Origin: Strongylocentrotus purpuratus
Taxonomy: Eukaryota > Echinodermata > Echinoidea > Camarodonta > Strongylocentrotidae
Assembly: GCF_000002235.5 (NCBI RefSeq)
Contig: NW_022145613.1
Span: 15,515,883 to 15,579,882, forward strand
Reading direction: 5' to 3'
Length of the DNA stretch: 64,000 nt
Under the pieces are notes generated by a model that was not told the origin of the DNA, did no database searches, and saw only the letters and a program-made list of their open reading frames with translations. Shown piece by piece: positions 27,301 through 33,019 of the stretch. The position numbers and the translations under genes were made by a program. Each line of letters begins with the position of its first letter. Position 1 is the first letter of the stretch.

Positions 27301-28247
27301 GTCATGGTTCAATTTTATTTGGGGGGGGGGGGGGGCTGGCGCCCCCCACCGGTACGCCAGTGTGTAGAGGTGTCGTGGTCGAGTGGATATGTCCCAGGAC
27401 TGTGGATCACGAGGTCTGTGGTTCGAATCCCGCCGCGGCACCAATGTCCATAAGCAAGACATTAATCTAAATTTGCCACACACGACCCAGGTGAGGTAAA
27501 TGGGTACCCGGTAGGATTGTTCCTTGAAATGCACTGTGCGCTGATAACGGCTTCAGAAGCTAAAGCTAGAGTAATAATTTCCAACGATCCAATGCTATAC
27601 AAGAACTGAATGTTATAGTTATTCTTGCAATAGGTTGTGCCTATCGTATTCAACATGAGTGTATATGTTAAGATACGGGTTGGTATAACCTCGGGCAGGG
27701 TACACTTCACCAGTCAGATGGTTACTAATCGATTAAGCCACAGTCAATTCTTGTACGTAAGCAACTAGGGTAACGATGGATTTGGGTCCTCTCCGCGGGA
27801 TTTGGTAGCGCATGGACTTGGTTTCGAACCCGGGACCTGCCGGTTACGAGACCAATGCGTTAACACTGAACCATCGCGCCTTCTAAAATTATGTTAGAAC
27901 TTAGAAGGCAATCGGTCGCGTGGAGCTGGAATAACCGTGGAATCCCCCCCCCCCCTGAATGCATTTTATGACACTTGTCAAATCACAATAAACCAAATTA
28001 TACCTAGGTGAGGAATCTGCACCATCCCTTCATGATACACTTCGTGACATGGTGTTATTCCATCACAGCACGTCACCCAGATGTTAAAATATCACATCAA
28101 TTGACACCTCGTGTGCAAAGGATAATACCGTCTACTCGACCCTCCGGAAATTAAATTATCACTTTAGTAAAAAAGAAAATTACAATAAATCACAGCTTAC
28201 CTTGGAGAGGAATCACCAACATCCTCTGGTGCTACACGACGTGACAT
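206..28247 (-). CDS. Polyserase-like type II transmembrane serine protease, two cassettes, 3' end outside window
   Basis: This is a split gene assembled from 25 exons. Every exon is bounded by AG/GT and the phases chain without conflict. The 5,061 nt in the window give 1,687 codons. Predicted order by residue: cytoplasmic 1-131, membrane anchor ~132-155, SEA ~181-315, Ser/Thr/Pro linker 323-414, CUB 415-537, LDLa 538-573, Frizzled 574-691, trypsin 692-954, CUB 955-1080, CUB 1081-1201, CUB 1202-1321, LDLa 1322-1360, Frizzled 1361-1478, trypsin 1479 onward. Most extracellular exons are phase 1-1, the pattern of shuffled modules. Both proteases have an R|IVGG activation site and Asp at the S1 position (trypsin-like cleavage after Arg/Lys). 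Related families are TMPRSS9/polyserase-1 (tandem proteases), corin (Frizzled plus LDLa) and enteropeptidase (SEA, CUB, LDLa). This exact combination is not one I recognise. The last exon is off the left edge, so a third cassette cannot be excluded. No transcript was available. Confidence 0.85.
602..900 (-). CDS. Exon 24: trypsin domain 2, second segment with catalytic Asp
   Basis: The 299-nt exon is the same length as exon 15 and almost identical to it. It carries the NDIALL motif (catalytic Asp), VRPACLA (the Cys that bonds the propeptide) and the CWIAGWG motif. The acceptor is on the right side at 901 and the donor at 600-601. Its near identity to 8,658-8,956 points to recent duplication or gene conversion. 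Confidence 0.9.
1411..1594 (-). CDS. Exon 23: trypsin domain 2, activation site and catalytic His
   Basis: The 184-nt exon encodes a propeptide Cys (ICGTRP), the activation site SR|IVGG and TAAHC with the catalytic His. It ends at phase 2 inside the Ala codon after the Cys, exactly as exon 14 does. The protease domain is therefore predicted to remain disulfide-linked to its stem after cleavage, the usual arrangement in membrane-anchored proteases of this family. Confidence 0.92.
1595..2963 (-). other. Intron between Frizzled 2 and trypsin 2 exons
   Basis: This AT-rich intron has a short (TA)n run near 1,616-1,634. I see no coding segment, repeat family or RNA gene in the rest. Confidence 0.6.
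2964..3317 (-). CDS. Exon 22: Frizzled (cysteine-rich) domain 2
   Basis: The 354-nt, phase 1-1 exon encodes one complete Frizzled-type cysteine-rich domain with ten Cys in the family spacing, starting QCTD, STCEE, then [38 protein letters not shown] and SYC. In Frizzled receptors and secreted Frizzled-related proteins this fold binds Wnt; in corin it is part of the protease stem. The function here is unknown. A stretch of 87 bp (3,066-3,152) is identical to Frizzled 1. Confidence 0.92.
3623..4011. repeat. Copy A of a ~390-bp interspersed repeat
   Basis: The segment is similar along its whole length to 24,338-24,726 in the same orientation, sharing blocks such as those around 3,705-3,760 and 3,890-3,920. 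It lies in the intron just before the LDLa 2 donor. No ORF or terminal inverted repeat was seen, so the repeat class is unknown. Confidence 0.75.
4046..4162 (-). CDS. Exon 21: LDL receptor class A module 2
   Basis: The 117-nt, phase 1-1 exon has six Cys and the calcium-cage end motif [11 protein letters not shown] typical of LDLa repeats. LDLa modules bind calcium and serve as ligand or stem modules in transmembrane proteases. It lies between CUB 4 and Frizzled 2. Confidence 0.92.
4409..4768 (-). CDS. Exon 20: CUB domain 4
   Basis: The 360-nt, phase 1-1 exon encodes a CUB-type beta-sandwich with the motifs [26 protein letters not shown] and FWVEIKVFE. It lacks the usual four-Cys pattern of classic CUB domains, as do the other three CUB exons in this gene, so these form a Cys-poor CUB subtype. 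It is the most diverged of the four. Confidence 0.88.
4769..5681 (-). other. Intron between CUB 3 and CUB 4
   Basis: The intron is AT-rich, with a short TAAT-type run near 5,213-5,230. No coding segment or recognised repeat was seen. Confidence 0.6.
5682..6044 (-). CDS. Exon 19: CUB domain 3
   Basis: The 363-nt, phase 1-1 exon is highly similar to CUB 1 at 11,441-11,809, with the motifs [26 protein letters not shown] and FWIEITVFE. Its first part and the adjoining 59 bp of intron are identical to the CUB 1 copy (5,992-6,103 versus 11,757-11,868). Confidence 0.9.
6441..6818 (-). CDS. Exon 18: CUB domain 2, opening cassette 2
   Basis: The 378-nt, phase 1-1 exon starts with an acidic stretch (NEDDFE), followed by a CUB fold with [21 protein letters not shown] and FWIEIMVFE. 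It follows directly on the phase-1 donor of the last trypsin 1 exon. No start codon or signal peptide lies between them, which is the main argument that both cassettes belong to one polypeptide. Confidence 0.88.
7230..7490 (+). repeat. tRNA-headed SINE-like element
   Basis: The segment opens with a tRNA-like stretch that has a polymerase III B-box-like GGGCTCGAATCCC near 7,280-7,292, followed by a body (CATTTGGCAAGACACTAATC) shared with copies at 27,367 and 36,272. It ends in an AT-rich tail. It lies in the intron between the last trypsin 1 exon and CUB 2. Confidence 0.7.
7670..7832 (-). CDS. Exon 17: trypsin domain 1, catalytic Ser segment
   Basis: The 163-nt exon begins with GDSGGP (catalytic Ser, predicted residue 903) and ends with the C-terminal helix motif YTRWIED. 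It contains no stop codon. It leaves at phase 1 through a GTAAAC donor, compatible with CUB 2. With His751, Asp807 and Asp897, protease 1 has a complete catalytic set. Read-through of the donor would add about two dozen residues before a TGA, so a form ending here is possible. Confidence 0.9.
8119..8261 (-). CDS. Exon 16: trypsin domain 1, Asp189-equivalent segment
   Basis: The 143-nt exon runs from phase 1 to phase 0. It contains ICAGY and ends V-D-S-C-Q, placing Asp897 at the base of the S1 pocket. It is a close paralogue of exon 25. Confidence 0.92.
8658..8956 (-). CDS. Exon 15: trypsin domain 1, catalytic Asp segment
   Basis: The 299-nt exon has [11 protein letters not shown] with the catalytic Asp (predicted residue 807), VRPACLA and CWIAGWG. 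It enters at phase 2 and leaves at phase 1, and is nearly identical to 602-900. Confidence 0.92.
8957..9784 (-). other. Intron inside trypsin domain 1
   Basis: No coding segment or recognised repeat was seen here. The intron falls directly after the catalytic His segment, as does its counterpart at 901-1,410. Confidence 0.6.
9785..9968 (-). CDS. Exon 14: trypsin domain 1, activation site and catalytic His
   Basis: The 184-nt exon contains propeptide ICGTRP, activation site SR|IVGG (Arg711/Ile712) and LTAAHC with catalytic His751. It enters at phase 1 and leaves at phase 2. It matches exon 23 in length and nearly in sequence. Confidence 0.93.
10154..10507 (-). CDS. Exon 13: Frizzled (cysteine-rich) domain 1
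   Basis: The 354-nt, phase 1-1 exon has ten Cys in Frizzled spacing and the family motif [10 protein letters not shown]. It is the same length as Frizzled 2 and shares an 87-bp identical block (10,256-10,342). The entire fold is encoded by one symmetrical exon, so it can be duplicated or skipped without a frameshift. Confidence 0.93.
10974..11081 (-). CDS. Exon 12: LDL receptor class A module 1
   Basis: The 108-nt, phase 1-1 exon has six Cys and the calcium-binding end [11 protein letters not shown]. It occupies the same place in cassette 1 as exon 21 does in cassette 2. Confidence 0.93.
11441..11809 (-). CDS. Exon 11: CUB domain 1
   Basis: The 369-nt, phase 1-1 exon encodes a Cys-poor CUB fold with [30 protein letters not shown] and FWIEITVFG. 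It is the closest relative of CUB 3 and shares its acceptor region and intron flank. Confidence 0.9.
12223..12498 (-). CDS. Exon 10: Ser/Thr/Pro-rich linker
   Basis: The 276-nt, phase 1-1 exon encodes about 92 residues dominated by Thr, Pro and Ser ([11 protein letters not shown] and similar), a mucin-like stalk likely to be O-glycosylated. It separates the SEA domain from the first protease cassette. Confidence 0.85.
12780..12997 (+). mobile_element. LINE 3' end (CR1/L2-type), plus strand
   Basis: The segment ends with the motif GTTTAAATAAAACGG followed by a short (AAATA/AATA)n tail at 12,968-12,997, preceded by a GGGCCCCCTGG block and a small hairpin (CAGTACTG). This is the usual look of a truncated CR1/L2-group LINE 3' terminus. 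There is no coding remnant, and the 5' limit is approximate. Confidence 0.55.
13163..13280 (-). CDS. Exon 9: SEA domain, C-terminal part
   Basis: The 118-nt exon runs from phase 0 to phase 1 and encodes the last strand and helix region of the SEA fold, ending SEGSAIVTE. The donor GTATTTG is weak. Translation continues unspliced for a short way (ORF to 13,035), so the exact end is a little uncertain. Confidence 0.72.
13281..15200 (-). other. Intron 8 (right of the SEA C-terminal exon), lower part
   Basis: The stretch holds a (CA)n-rich tract at about 14,028-14,080. I found no exon between the SEA C-terminal exon and the LINE that starts near 15,215. Confidence 0.6.
15215..16345 (+). mobile_element. 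Decayed LINE C-terminal fragment and 3' tail, plus strand
   Basis: In two frames the sequence reads as the end of a LINE reverse transcriptase [11 protein letters not shown] near 15,379, then [11 protein letters not shown] near 15,606, a motif class common after the RT domain of CR1/Jockey-group LINEs. A frameshift near 15,400-15,425 and a stop at about 15,700 break it. The 3' end has a hairpin-like GGATGTATACC / GGTATCC block and an (AAATA)n tail at 16,313-16,337. It lies in an intron, in the opposite orientation to the protease gene. Confidence 0.75.
16908..17037 (-). CDS. Exon 8: SEA domain core with autocleavage-type motif
   Basis: The 130-nt exon runs from phase 2 to phase 0. Its first residues read [13 protein letters not shown], matching the G-S-[VI]-[VI]-V strand at which many SEA domains cleave themselves between Gly and Ser. 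An alternative upstream acceptor at 17,089 would add 51 in-frame nt. Confidence 0.82.
17275..18170 (-). mobile_element. CR1-like LINE C-terminal fragment and 3' tail, minus strand
   Basis: On the minus strand the region around 18,170-17,870 reads as a decayed LINE end: [17 protein letters not shown], then an A-I-I-V-W-G motif, [16 protein letters not shown] and [13 protein letters not shown] in shifting frames. The element ends at 17,275-17,320 with a (GAATT)n-type tail, like that of the large LINE at 49,677. It sits within the intron between SEA exons 7 and 8. Confidence 0.78.
18439..18506 (-). CDS. Exon 7: SEA domain, middle part
   Basis: The 68-nt exon runs from phase 0 to phase 2 and encodes [22 protein letters not shown], which fits the helix and strand just before the SEA cleavage loop. 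The donor is GTACGT. Confidence 0.8.
18507..19479 (-). other. Intron between SEA exons 6 and 7
   Basis: AT-rich sequence. The 112-codon ORF at 18,815-19,153 on the plus strand is hydrophobic, low in complexity and has no recognisable domain, so I do not call it a gene. Confidence 0.55.
19480..19592 (-). CDS. Exon 6: SEA domain, N-terminal part
   Basis: The 113-nt exon runs from phase 1 to phase 0 and encodes [20 protein letters not shown], followed by DYIELE. This fits the start of a SEA fold (strand 1 and helix 1). Confidence 0.82.
19668..19970. repeat. AAT/GAT-type trinucleotide microsatellite
   Basis: About 300 bp of impure AAT, GAT, AAC and AGT triplets. It is open in two frames only because the repeat unit is three bases. 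It is in the intron upstream of exon 6. Confidence 0.95.
20366..20416 (-). CDS. Exon 5: extracellular juxtamembrane segment
   Basis: The 51-nt, phase 1-1 exon encodes [16 protein letters not shown] and links the membrane anchor to the SEA domain. The acceptor is TTTGTTTCTTTCAG and the donor GTAAGTG, both strong. No family is assigned; the call rests on phase and position. Confidence 0.75.
20669..20689 (-). CDS. Exon 4: 21-nt microexon
   Basis: A 21-nt segment lies between a TTTCTTTCTATAG acceptor and a GTAAGTG donor. Phases are 1-1 and it encodes VLNSGEE just outside the membrane. Skipping it keeps the frame. Without a transcript it remains a prediction, but both splice sites are good and phases match on both sides. 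Confidence 0.65.
20920..21000 (-). repeat. SINE-like 3' tail
   Basis: An (ATT)n run next to AAAGCGC-type motifs on the minus strand resembles the 3' end of tRNA-derived SINEs (compare the end of the copy at 36,272). No head was recognised. Confidence 0.45.
21325..21640 (+). repeat. tRNA-headed SINE-like element
   Basis: A tRNA-like start (GTTAGCCAGTTGGTAAA) carries a clear B box GGGTTCGAATCC near 21,376-21,387. The downstream body does not match the other SINE copies, so this may be a different family. The end is uncertain. Confidence 0.55.
21777..21918 (-). CDS. Exon 3: transmembrane signal anchor
   Basis: The 142-nt exon runs from phase 0 to phase 1. It encodes a polar stretch ending KWSTGK and then a hydrophobic run of ~24 residues ([17 protein letters not shown] and onward, predicted residues 132-155). 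The absence of a signal peptide and the N-terminal position mark a type II (N-in) anchor, as in transmembrane serine proteases. Confidence 0.85.
22047..22316. repeat. Two-copy tandem duplication, ~135-bp unit
   Basis: The block starting AATCCTTCTTATATGAAAA near 22,050 is repeated from about 22,186, and both copies run to ACTAAGCGTTATATTACA. The copies differ at few positions, so this is a local, fairly recent duplication in the intron between exons 2 and 3. Confidence 0.85.
22317..23785 (-). other. Intron between exons 2 and 3, remainder
   Basis: Small ORFs on both strands (for example 22,460-22,792 minus, 110 codons) show no recognisable motif. Nothing is supported as a gene. Confidence 0.5.
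23786..24062 (-). CDS. Exon 2: cytoplasmic tail
   Basis: The 277-nt exon runs from phase 2 to phase 0 after a strong acceptor (a T9-10 tract then CTTGCAG). It encodes 92 residues rich in Pro, Ser and Asp, with no known domain, ending STSSNR. The frame is fixed by exon 1 on one side and by the membrane exon on the other. Confidence 0.78.
24338..24726. repeat. Copy B of the ~390-bp interspersed repeat
   Basis: Same orientation and similar along its full length to 3,623-4,011. It lies in intron 1 of the protease gene. The two copies have different flanks, so this is dispersal rather than part of the exon duplication. Confidence 0.75.
24794..24983. repeat. Copy A of a ~190-bp interspersed repeat
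   Basis: Nearly identical to 32,778-32,968 (shared blocks such as GGATTAGACCACACAGCGAG and AGTAGCTACAAGTAGGACAG). No ORF or structure was recognised. Confidence 0.85.
25230..25340. repeat. GA-rich purine tract
   Basis: Impure (GA)n/(GAAA)n low-complexity DNA in intron 1. ORFs on the opposite strand are Ser/Leu/Phe artefacts. Confidence 0.9.
25801..26150. repeat. G-tract repeat with internal duplication
   Basis: The repeat begins AGTGGCGGATCCAGGA then a G run, a start shared in type with other copies in the window. Inside, a ~110-bp segment ending GGCACTTCCTGGA occurs twice (near 25,945-26,020 and 26,050-26,126). It is a non-coding dispersed repeat of unknown class. Confidence 0.6.
26287..26432 (+). 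repeat. Dispersed GGCGTCGCTAGA-type repeat, plus copy
   Basis: The segment starts GGCGTCGCTAGATC and runs through CACCGATTACCGACAAAAC to CCCTATAAACCCGGGC. The reverse complement occurs at 42,506-42,645. Confidence 0.75.
26440..27030. repeat. Tandem array of ~75-130-bp units (AAGCGCGGAAG type)
   Basis: About five imperfect units each contain GCGAAGCGCGG, TTTGACRTTTCA, AAATTATTAGA, AGAAGACGATTCGTTGTA and CTTGTCTGAATTCA. The same unit forms a second array at 43,855-44,215. Some units lack part of the sequence. No coding content. Confidence 0.85.
27367..27600 (+). repeat. tRNA-headed SINE
   Basis: The head GTGTCGTGGTCGAGTGG to GCGGCACCA (27,369-27,443) can form a 7-bp acceptor-like stem and has a B box GGTTCGAATCC, resembling a tRNA-Ser/Leu. 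The body (AAGCAAGACATTAATCTAAA) is shared with copies at 7,230 and 36,272. The body shows that this is a SINE rather than a functional tRNA gene. Confidence 0.8.
27803..27882 (-). repeat. tRNA-like sequence (SINE head or tRNA relic)
   Basis: On the minus strand a tRNA-like sequence has B box GGGTTCGAAACC and an anticodon-loop-like CTCGTAA, suggesting a tRNA-Thr ancestor. The 3' acceptor strand does not pair with the 5' end, so it is not an intact tRNA. Confidence 0.55.
28004..28050 (-). pseudogene. Duplicate of coding exon 1 with an in-frame stop
   Basis: This 47-nt segment has the same length, the same ATGTCACG start and a matching donor position (GTATAAT) as coding exon 1, 197 bp away. The similarity extends about 25 bp upstream of the ATG. 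Codon 7 is TGA, so it cannot encode the normal N-terminus. It may be spliced into the 5' leader or be inert. Confidence 0.75.
28201..28247 (-). CDS. Exon 1: start codon and first 15 codons
   Basis: The ATG at 28,247-28,245 opens [15 protein letters not shown] and leaves at phase 2 through a strong GTAAGCTG donor. Joining to exon 2 restores an Arg codon and the only open frame of exon 2, which is why I chose it. The transcription start and any upstream non-coding exon are not identified, and no convincing TATA box was seen. Confidence 0.72.
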
Positions 28248-28250
28248 TGT

Positions 28251-29708
28251 GTTATCCCGTCACAGCACGTCACCCTGCTGTAAAATCCAGATTGCGTGTT
28301 CCACCATAAGTGAAGCTAATATTCCAATGAGACCCTCACGAGGAATCTCGTGTCAACCATGAATATGGTATCAACTAGATCACAATCGCCGTTACATCAT
28401 TTCTTTAAGCTACTGACGACCGCTGTGCACTCATCCCGAACCGGACTCGTCCGACAGACCGCGGAGGGTAACACGATTCGTTACCTCATGTTGAACCGAA
28501 TCCCTGGAAGCCCTTTCAGTTACAGCGATAGATACTTCGATCAGGAGGACTGAGTGGTTTAAACGCAAATAAGAGGTAGACAAACATACACATTTCGAAA
28601 GAGGAAGGGGCAAGAAAAGCTGAGAGACCTTGGGGTCCAGATTATGAAAAAGGAGATTTAAAGAAGAAGTCAAAATTTGGTGGCAAAGAAATGGATCGTC
28701 TGACGGGAAGTGATAGGGCTGAATATACTTTGATTTGATTTAGAATAAAGAGTAAATTATATGCCTCTGCGATTTACACTATCCAACGACATGTTTCATC
28801 AAATACGGAATAAAGAATATTTTGAGCAACAATTACGCAAATTTAAATTTAATTATGACTGAAGATCTGGGCCGTCTCCTCATACAATAAAGTTGCGTTG
28901 AAAGGCAACTCAAAACATTGAACGTAACTTGATTTTCAACCGATCAGGATAGCGTATTGGAGGCTTGCATCGTGTTTAAATGTATATTTTATGTGCACGA
29001 AGGGCCCTATACTTAGTCTAGAAATTGATCGGGGTACTGGAATCAGGATGGGGCTGGAGGCTTATGGTACGGTTTCACTCGAAGGGTAAAAATCAAATCG
29101 ACAATTGGGGGTGTAGGAAAAGATCGCGGAACTTCTTTCAGTGAACCCTTCTTCTTACCTTCGCTTTTCCCCTATTCATTTTCCTGACTTCTTTCTTTCT
29201 TCTACCCTTTTTCCCTTCAGGTCTCATATCACCAATAATTAGGTCTTGAAATAAATCGCGCTGTTTTAATTCATCTATACTCGGTAAGTTAGCAATTGTT
29301 ACATGACACCGTAGCACATCTCGATGCCTCTCATTTCAGTGAGCCATTTTCATTTTCGCAACAAAAGTCATCACAACTTGTTTTCTCCTATTTAGAAAGA
29401 CTGTTTGTCCAATATCACAACCACATTGTCTCTCTTCTGGAAAATATCATCCCTTGCATGACAAATAGTCCCAATCTACTCTCGTTAAAAAAAATCATCT
29501 TGTTACCACATCACATGACATGTAATGTTTGTCGTACACTGTCCAGATAATCTCTCTACAAATAGAAGAAAGTAATAGACGCATTCAAGGGACGCATCCC
29601 TGGCCATGGGTAGAAGCCTTTTCGAAAGTAAGCAAACACTGTACTCTGAAAGGAGAACAGAAGATACAGGTGAAATCTTAGATTATGAAAAGGTTGCCAC
29701 GGGGCTTC
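28251..29708. other. Intergenic, no gene seen
   Basis: This contains the presumed promoter side of the protease gene (right of 28,247). Short ORFs at 28,350-28,553 and 29,296-29,550 have no recognisable features. Confidence 0.5.
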
Positions 29709-29710
29709 TA

Positions 29711-31206
29711 CACAGTAAAAACGCTGTTTAAAAAAGTGATGTTCACTTACAGTTGTACACTATCTTAAACAACAGTTGAACAAATTGTAAACAATGTTGC
29801 TCGAAACGAAAGTAATTTTGTTAAACATTTGCTGTTTAAAATTTAATGACTGCTATATTTACTATACGAGAGCTTTTAGACAGTGTTGTTTACATATGAC
29901 GTCATGTGTCTCGTGCCAGTAAAGTGCGCGTTGGCTAAAAGCTTTATTTCACATTGTTATGTTTAGAAACAGGTTCCTTGAAACTAACATGCAATTGAAA
30001 TTAACATGCCACTTAGAAATGCAGTGCAGCTGTTTAGGCACAGCTCATTGTTATTCATATTAGATGCATACACACAATGCAAGTGTAGATGCAAGGGTCT
30101 TCTGTTGACTACACAGATTGATACATATGTAAAAGCACATGTAAATTGCGTCTGGATTAAACTACCAAAGCAACCACACGTGTTTCTGCAGGCTCCATTT
30201 TGTTTGTCTCTATACTTACATTTATTTAGCTTAATAGTTATTACTTTCCAACCCACAACACAACACACATCACGGCCGACCAAGCTACCGACGCGCTTCT
30301 AAGTGACTGGGGATTCAATGGCTTAATTGAAATCACTTTTCTATTAACCAATTTGAAGTTTTTAACTTATAGCGTAAGTTCACAGTTAACATTTTCAGTA
30401 TCTGTACGCAAATGTCAGAATATAGGTAGACTTAAAATCGTCGCGTCATGCAGTTCGGCACTGATCGCGCACTCGGTTATAACGTGTGCTAAATTCCTTG
30501 CCACAGAGATTGCATGTATTCCTATATTATATGCAGTTTATACGTGCGTGCATGCGCGCTCATGCAAAATGGGCACTTTTTTGGCGCTAATTCATGAATT
30601 GCAGAATTACCCTACCATATTGTGAGTTTTCATATACCTATATAGAGACCCAGAAGTAGTGGTGCACTTATTCAGAGTATCAAGCCCAAATTATACCCCA
30701 TTATACAACCCTTTTGTTGTAAACAACCCCCACTGAACAACAGCTCCTTTTTAAACAACTGTCTTTAAACAACCCAGTTGGTGTAAACAACCCCCACTGA
30801 ACAACAGCTCCTTTTTAAACAACTTTCTTTAAACAACCCAGTTGGTGTAAACAACCCCCACTGAACAACAGCTCCTTTTTAAACAACTTTCTTTAAACAA
30901 CCCAGTCGGTGTAAATAACCCCCCACTGAACAACAGCTCCTTTTTAAACAACTTTCTTTAAACAACCCAGTTGGTGTAAACAACCCCCACTGAACCACAG
31001 CTCCGTTTTAAACAACCGTCTTTAAACAACACCGGTTGTTTGAATTGTGATTTTAAACAAGTTGTTCAAAATGTTGATCAACTAAGTGTTTAAACTTTAA
31101 ACAACTCGAGTTGCTTAACATTTTAAACAACTCTTAGATCAGGTCACCCGTTAATCAAGAGTTGTTTAAACTTTTAAACAACTTGTTCACAAAAATTTTA
31201 ACTGTG
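29711..31206. mobile_element. Non-autonomous TA-flanked inverted-repeat element
   Basis: The element begins CACAGTAAAA and ends TTTTAACTGTG, a short terminal inverted repeat, and is bracketed by TA at 29,709-29,710 and 31,207-31,208. The TA duplication and CACAGT end suggest a Tc1/mariner-like MITE. It is filled with TTTAAACAAC / GTTGTTTAAA motifs in both orientations and a 64-bp tandem array. There is no transposase ORF. Superfamily assignment is tentative. Confidence 0.65.
30717..31030. repeat. 64-bp tandem array, five copies
   Basis: Units start at 30,721, 30,785, 30,849, 30,913 and 30,978, giving a period of 64 (65 for the last because of one extra C). Each unit reads AAACAACCCCCACTGAACAA, then TTTTTAAACAACTTTCTTTA, then a CCAGTTGG block. 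Middle units are almost identical and the outer ones diverge. Confidence 0.95.
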
Positions 31207-31208
31207 TA

Positions 31209-31868
31209 TGCATCCGTTTCTATAAACGCCGAAAATATCAGACGAACGGACTCCTAGCCTTCAGTTTTTGTTATGATCTACTTTGTAACAAACAAAAAGT
31301 CATGATACAAACTAAACAAAAACCGGGTGTAGACGTGACGAAACGATTTGACTCACTGAGACATGGAGAATTGTTCGCACAACTAAGCGAGGTCTTAAGT
31401 CATAGTGTGGTATTAACCGGCTGATACAAAAAGAAGAGCTTTGAGAAAGATGAAACCATTTATATGTCAAAATGAAAGGCAATTATGATAAAGCAGCTAC
31501 GCTAAAAAAACAACAACAACAAAATGGGTCCTAAGCATGAAACATTTATACAACACATGTCTTTGCAGTTAGCCATAGAAATGTTGAGCGTATTTTCTCT
31601 ATGGAATTCATTCGAGTTTTCATGAAAGCTTATAAGTTAAAATATCATATTTATAACAAAGATTTTTGAAAATTAAAATGAAAACTAACCAAAATAAACC
31701 TAATCCAAATGTATCCCGGTATCAAAAATCGCCTGCAAATAGTAAAGCAGATCCGTTAAGTTATGACGAGCTAGTATAACAATTCTATCTTTTTCTTTCG
31801 AAATATACCTCATTTCCGAATATTCATAACCCAAGCGAGACAATGCGTGCAATGGAGGCCAGACTAGA

Positions 31869-31899
<31 letters not shown>

Positions 31900-31943
31900 T
31901 TTACTCTCTCTATCTTTTACTCTCTCTCTCTCTGTCCCTCTCT

Positions 31944-31983
<40 letters not shown>

Positions 31984-32777
31984 ACGGTAGGTTACAGGCA
32001 GCGTCCATAGAATGCGGATACCATTTTAATAATGAAGAGGCAGACGGCGAGAGGAATTAAAAAAAGTTAATGAAACACGTATTTGCCTTAGTCTTCACCT
32101 CTTGATAAGTCATCACTCACTACGATATTCGGAAGAACAAATTATCAAGTTCATGATACTGTGTGGTAAAATTTATAGGTCTATTCGTGAAGGAAGGAAC
32201 TGCAAACCCTCTCCTCAACACACACATACATACCAAAGAGAGAACTATTTTGTCAGCCGACCAACATCTTCAGTCCCGAGAGTGAATAAATATAAGGATG
32301 GCCCTTTAATTTGCCCCAGGACCCCGAAAAAGGCTTCGACCTTCAGATCTGAAATAGTCGAGAACTACAATAGTTGTTGACTATTTCTCTTCTATGTCTT
32401 GTCACATATAGCTACGATTGATGTACTTTTGTCAATTAAGACCTACTATGCTTAGTTAAAGTTGCTCTGTTTACCCTCTCAAATGACAGTAGACGGACAA
32501 TCCAAACAGAAAGGGATTGTTCATTTGTTACATGTTAACTTAGAATTTGTGTATATTGTTTTATTTTTCACTCCTTTCACTTCTTTCTTTTCAGTTGTTT
32601 AAAATTTTATTTTTTAAAATTCTACCTTCCAAGTTAAGCATTGATCAACCTAAATTATATTGTTTTACTTTAAATCATCAAATACAGTACATGTTCATAT
32701 AAAACTGATTGGTATAGGCCCACTATTAATTGTTATACTTATACATGATTTTGAATATGATACGTGACTCTATTTAT
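31209..32777. other. Intergenic with (CT)n microsatellite
   Basis: A (CT)n/(TCTC)n tract lies at 31,868-31,979. The rest shows no gene. The ORF at 32,102-32,380 has no recognisable motif. Confidence 0.6.
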
Positions 32778-32968
32778 ATTAAAGACCGTCAATACCACTA
32801 GGCCAGAAGGGATTAGACCACACAGCGAGGTCACTGACAGGTGACTATCTCATTAACTCAGCTCTCAACTAACATAAGAAAAAGAGGATCATGGGGGACC
32901 AACCTGCACCGATTGGGGAAGTTTTCTATATAGAGGGAGCAAGTAGCTACAAGTAGGACAGTGGGGCT
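32778..32968. repeat. Copy B of the ~190-bp interspersed repeat
   Basis: The partner of 24,794-24,983. It directly precedes the decayed LINE that begins near 33,020, but copy A has no LINE next to it, so the repeat is independent of it. Confidence 0.85.
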
Positions 32969-33019
32969 CTATGATCCGGTCGATTAATGACGTTGTGTAT
33001 TTAATTGTATACGAAATTT

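Noticed and set aside
27369..27443. Possible functional tRNA-Ser/Leu gene
   Set aside because: It continues into a body shared with other SINE copies, and the anticodon arm is poor.
27803..27882. Possible tRNA-Thr gene on the minus strand
   Set aside because: The acceptor stem does not close; a SINE head or relic is more likely.
30717..31030. Regularly spaced repeats resembling a CRISPR array
   Set aside because: The units are directly adjacent 64-bp repeats without unique spacers, in an animal genome.
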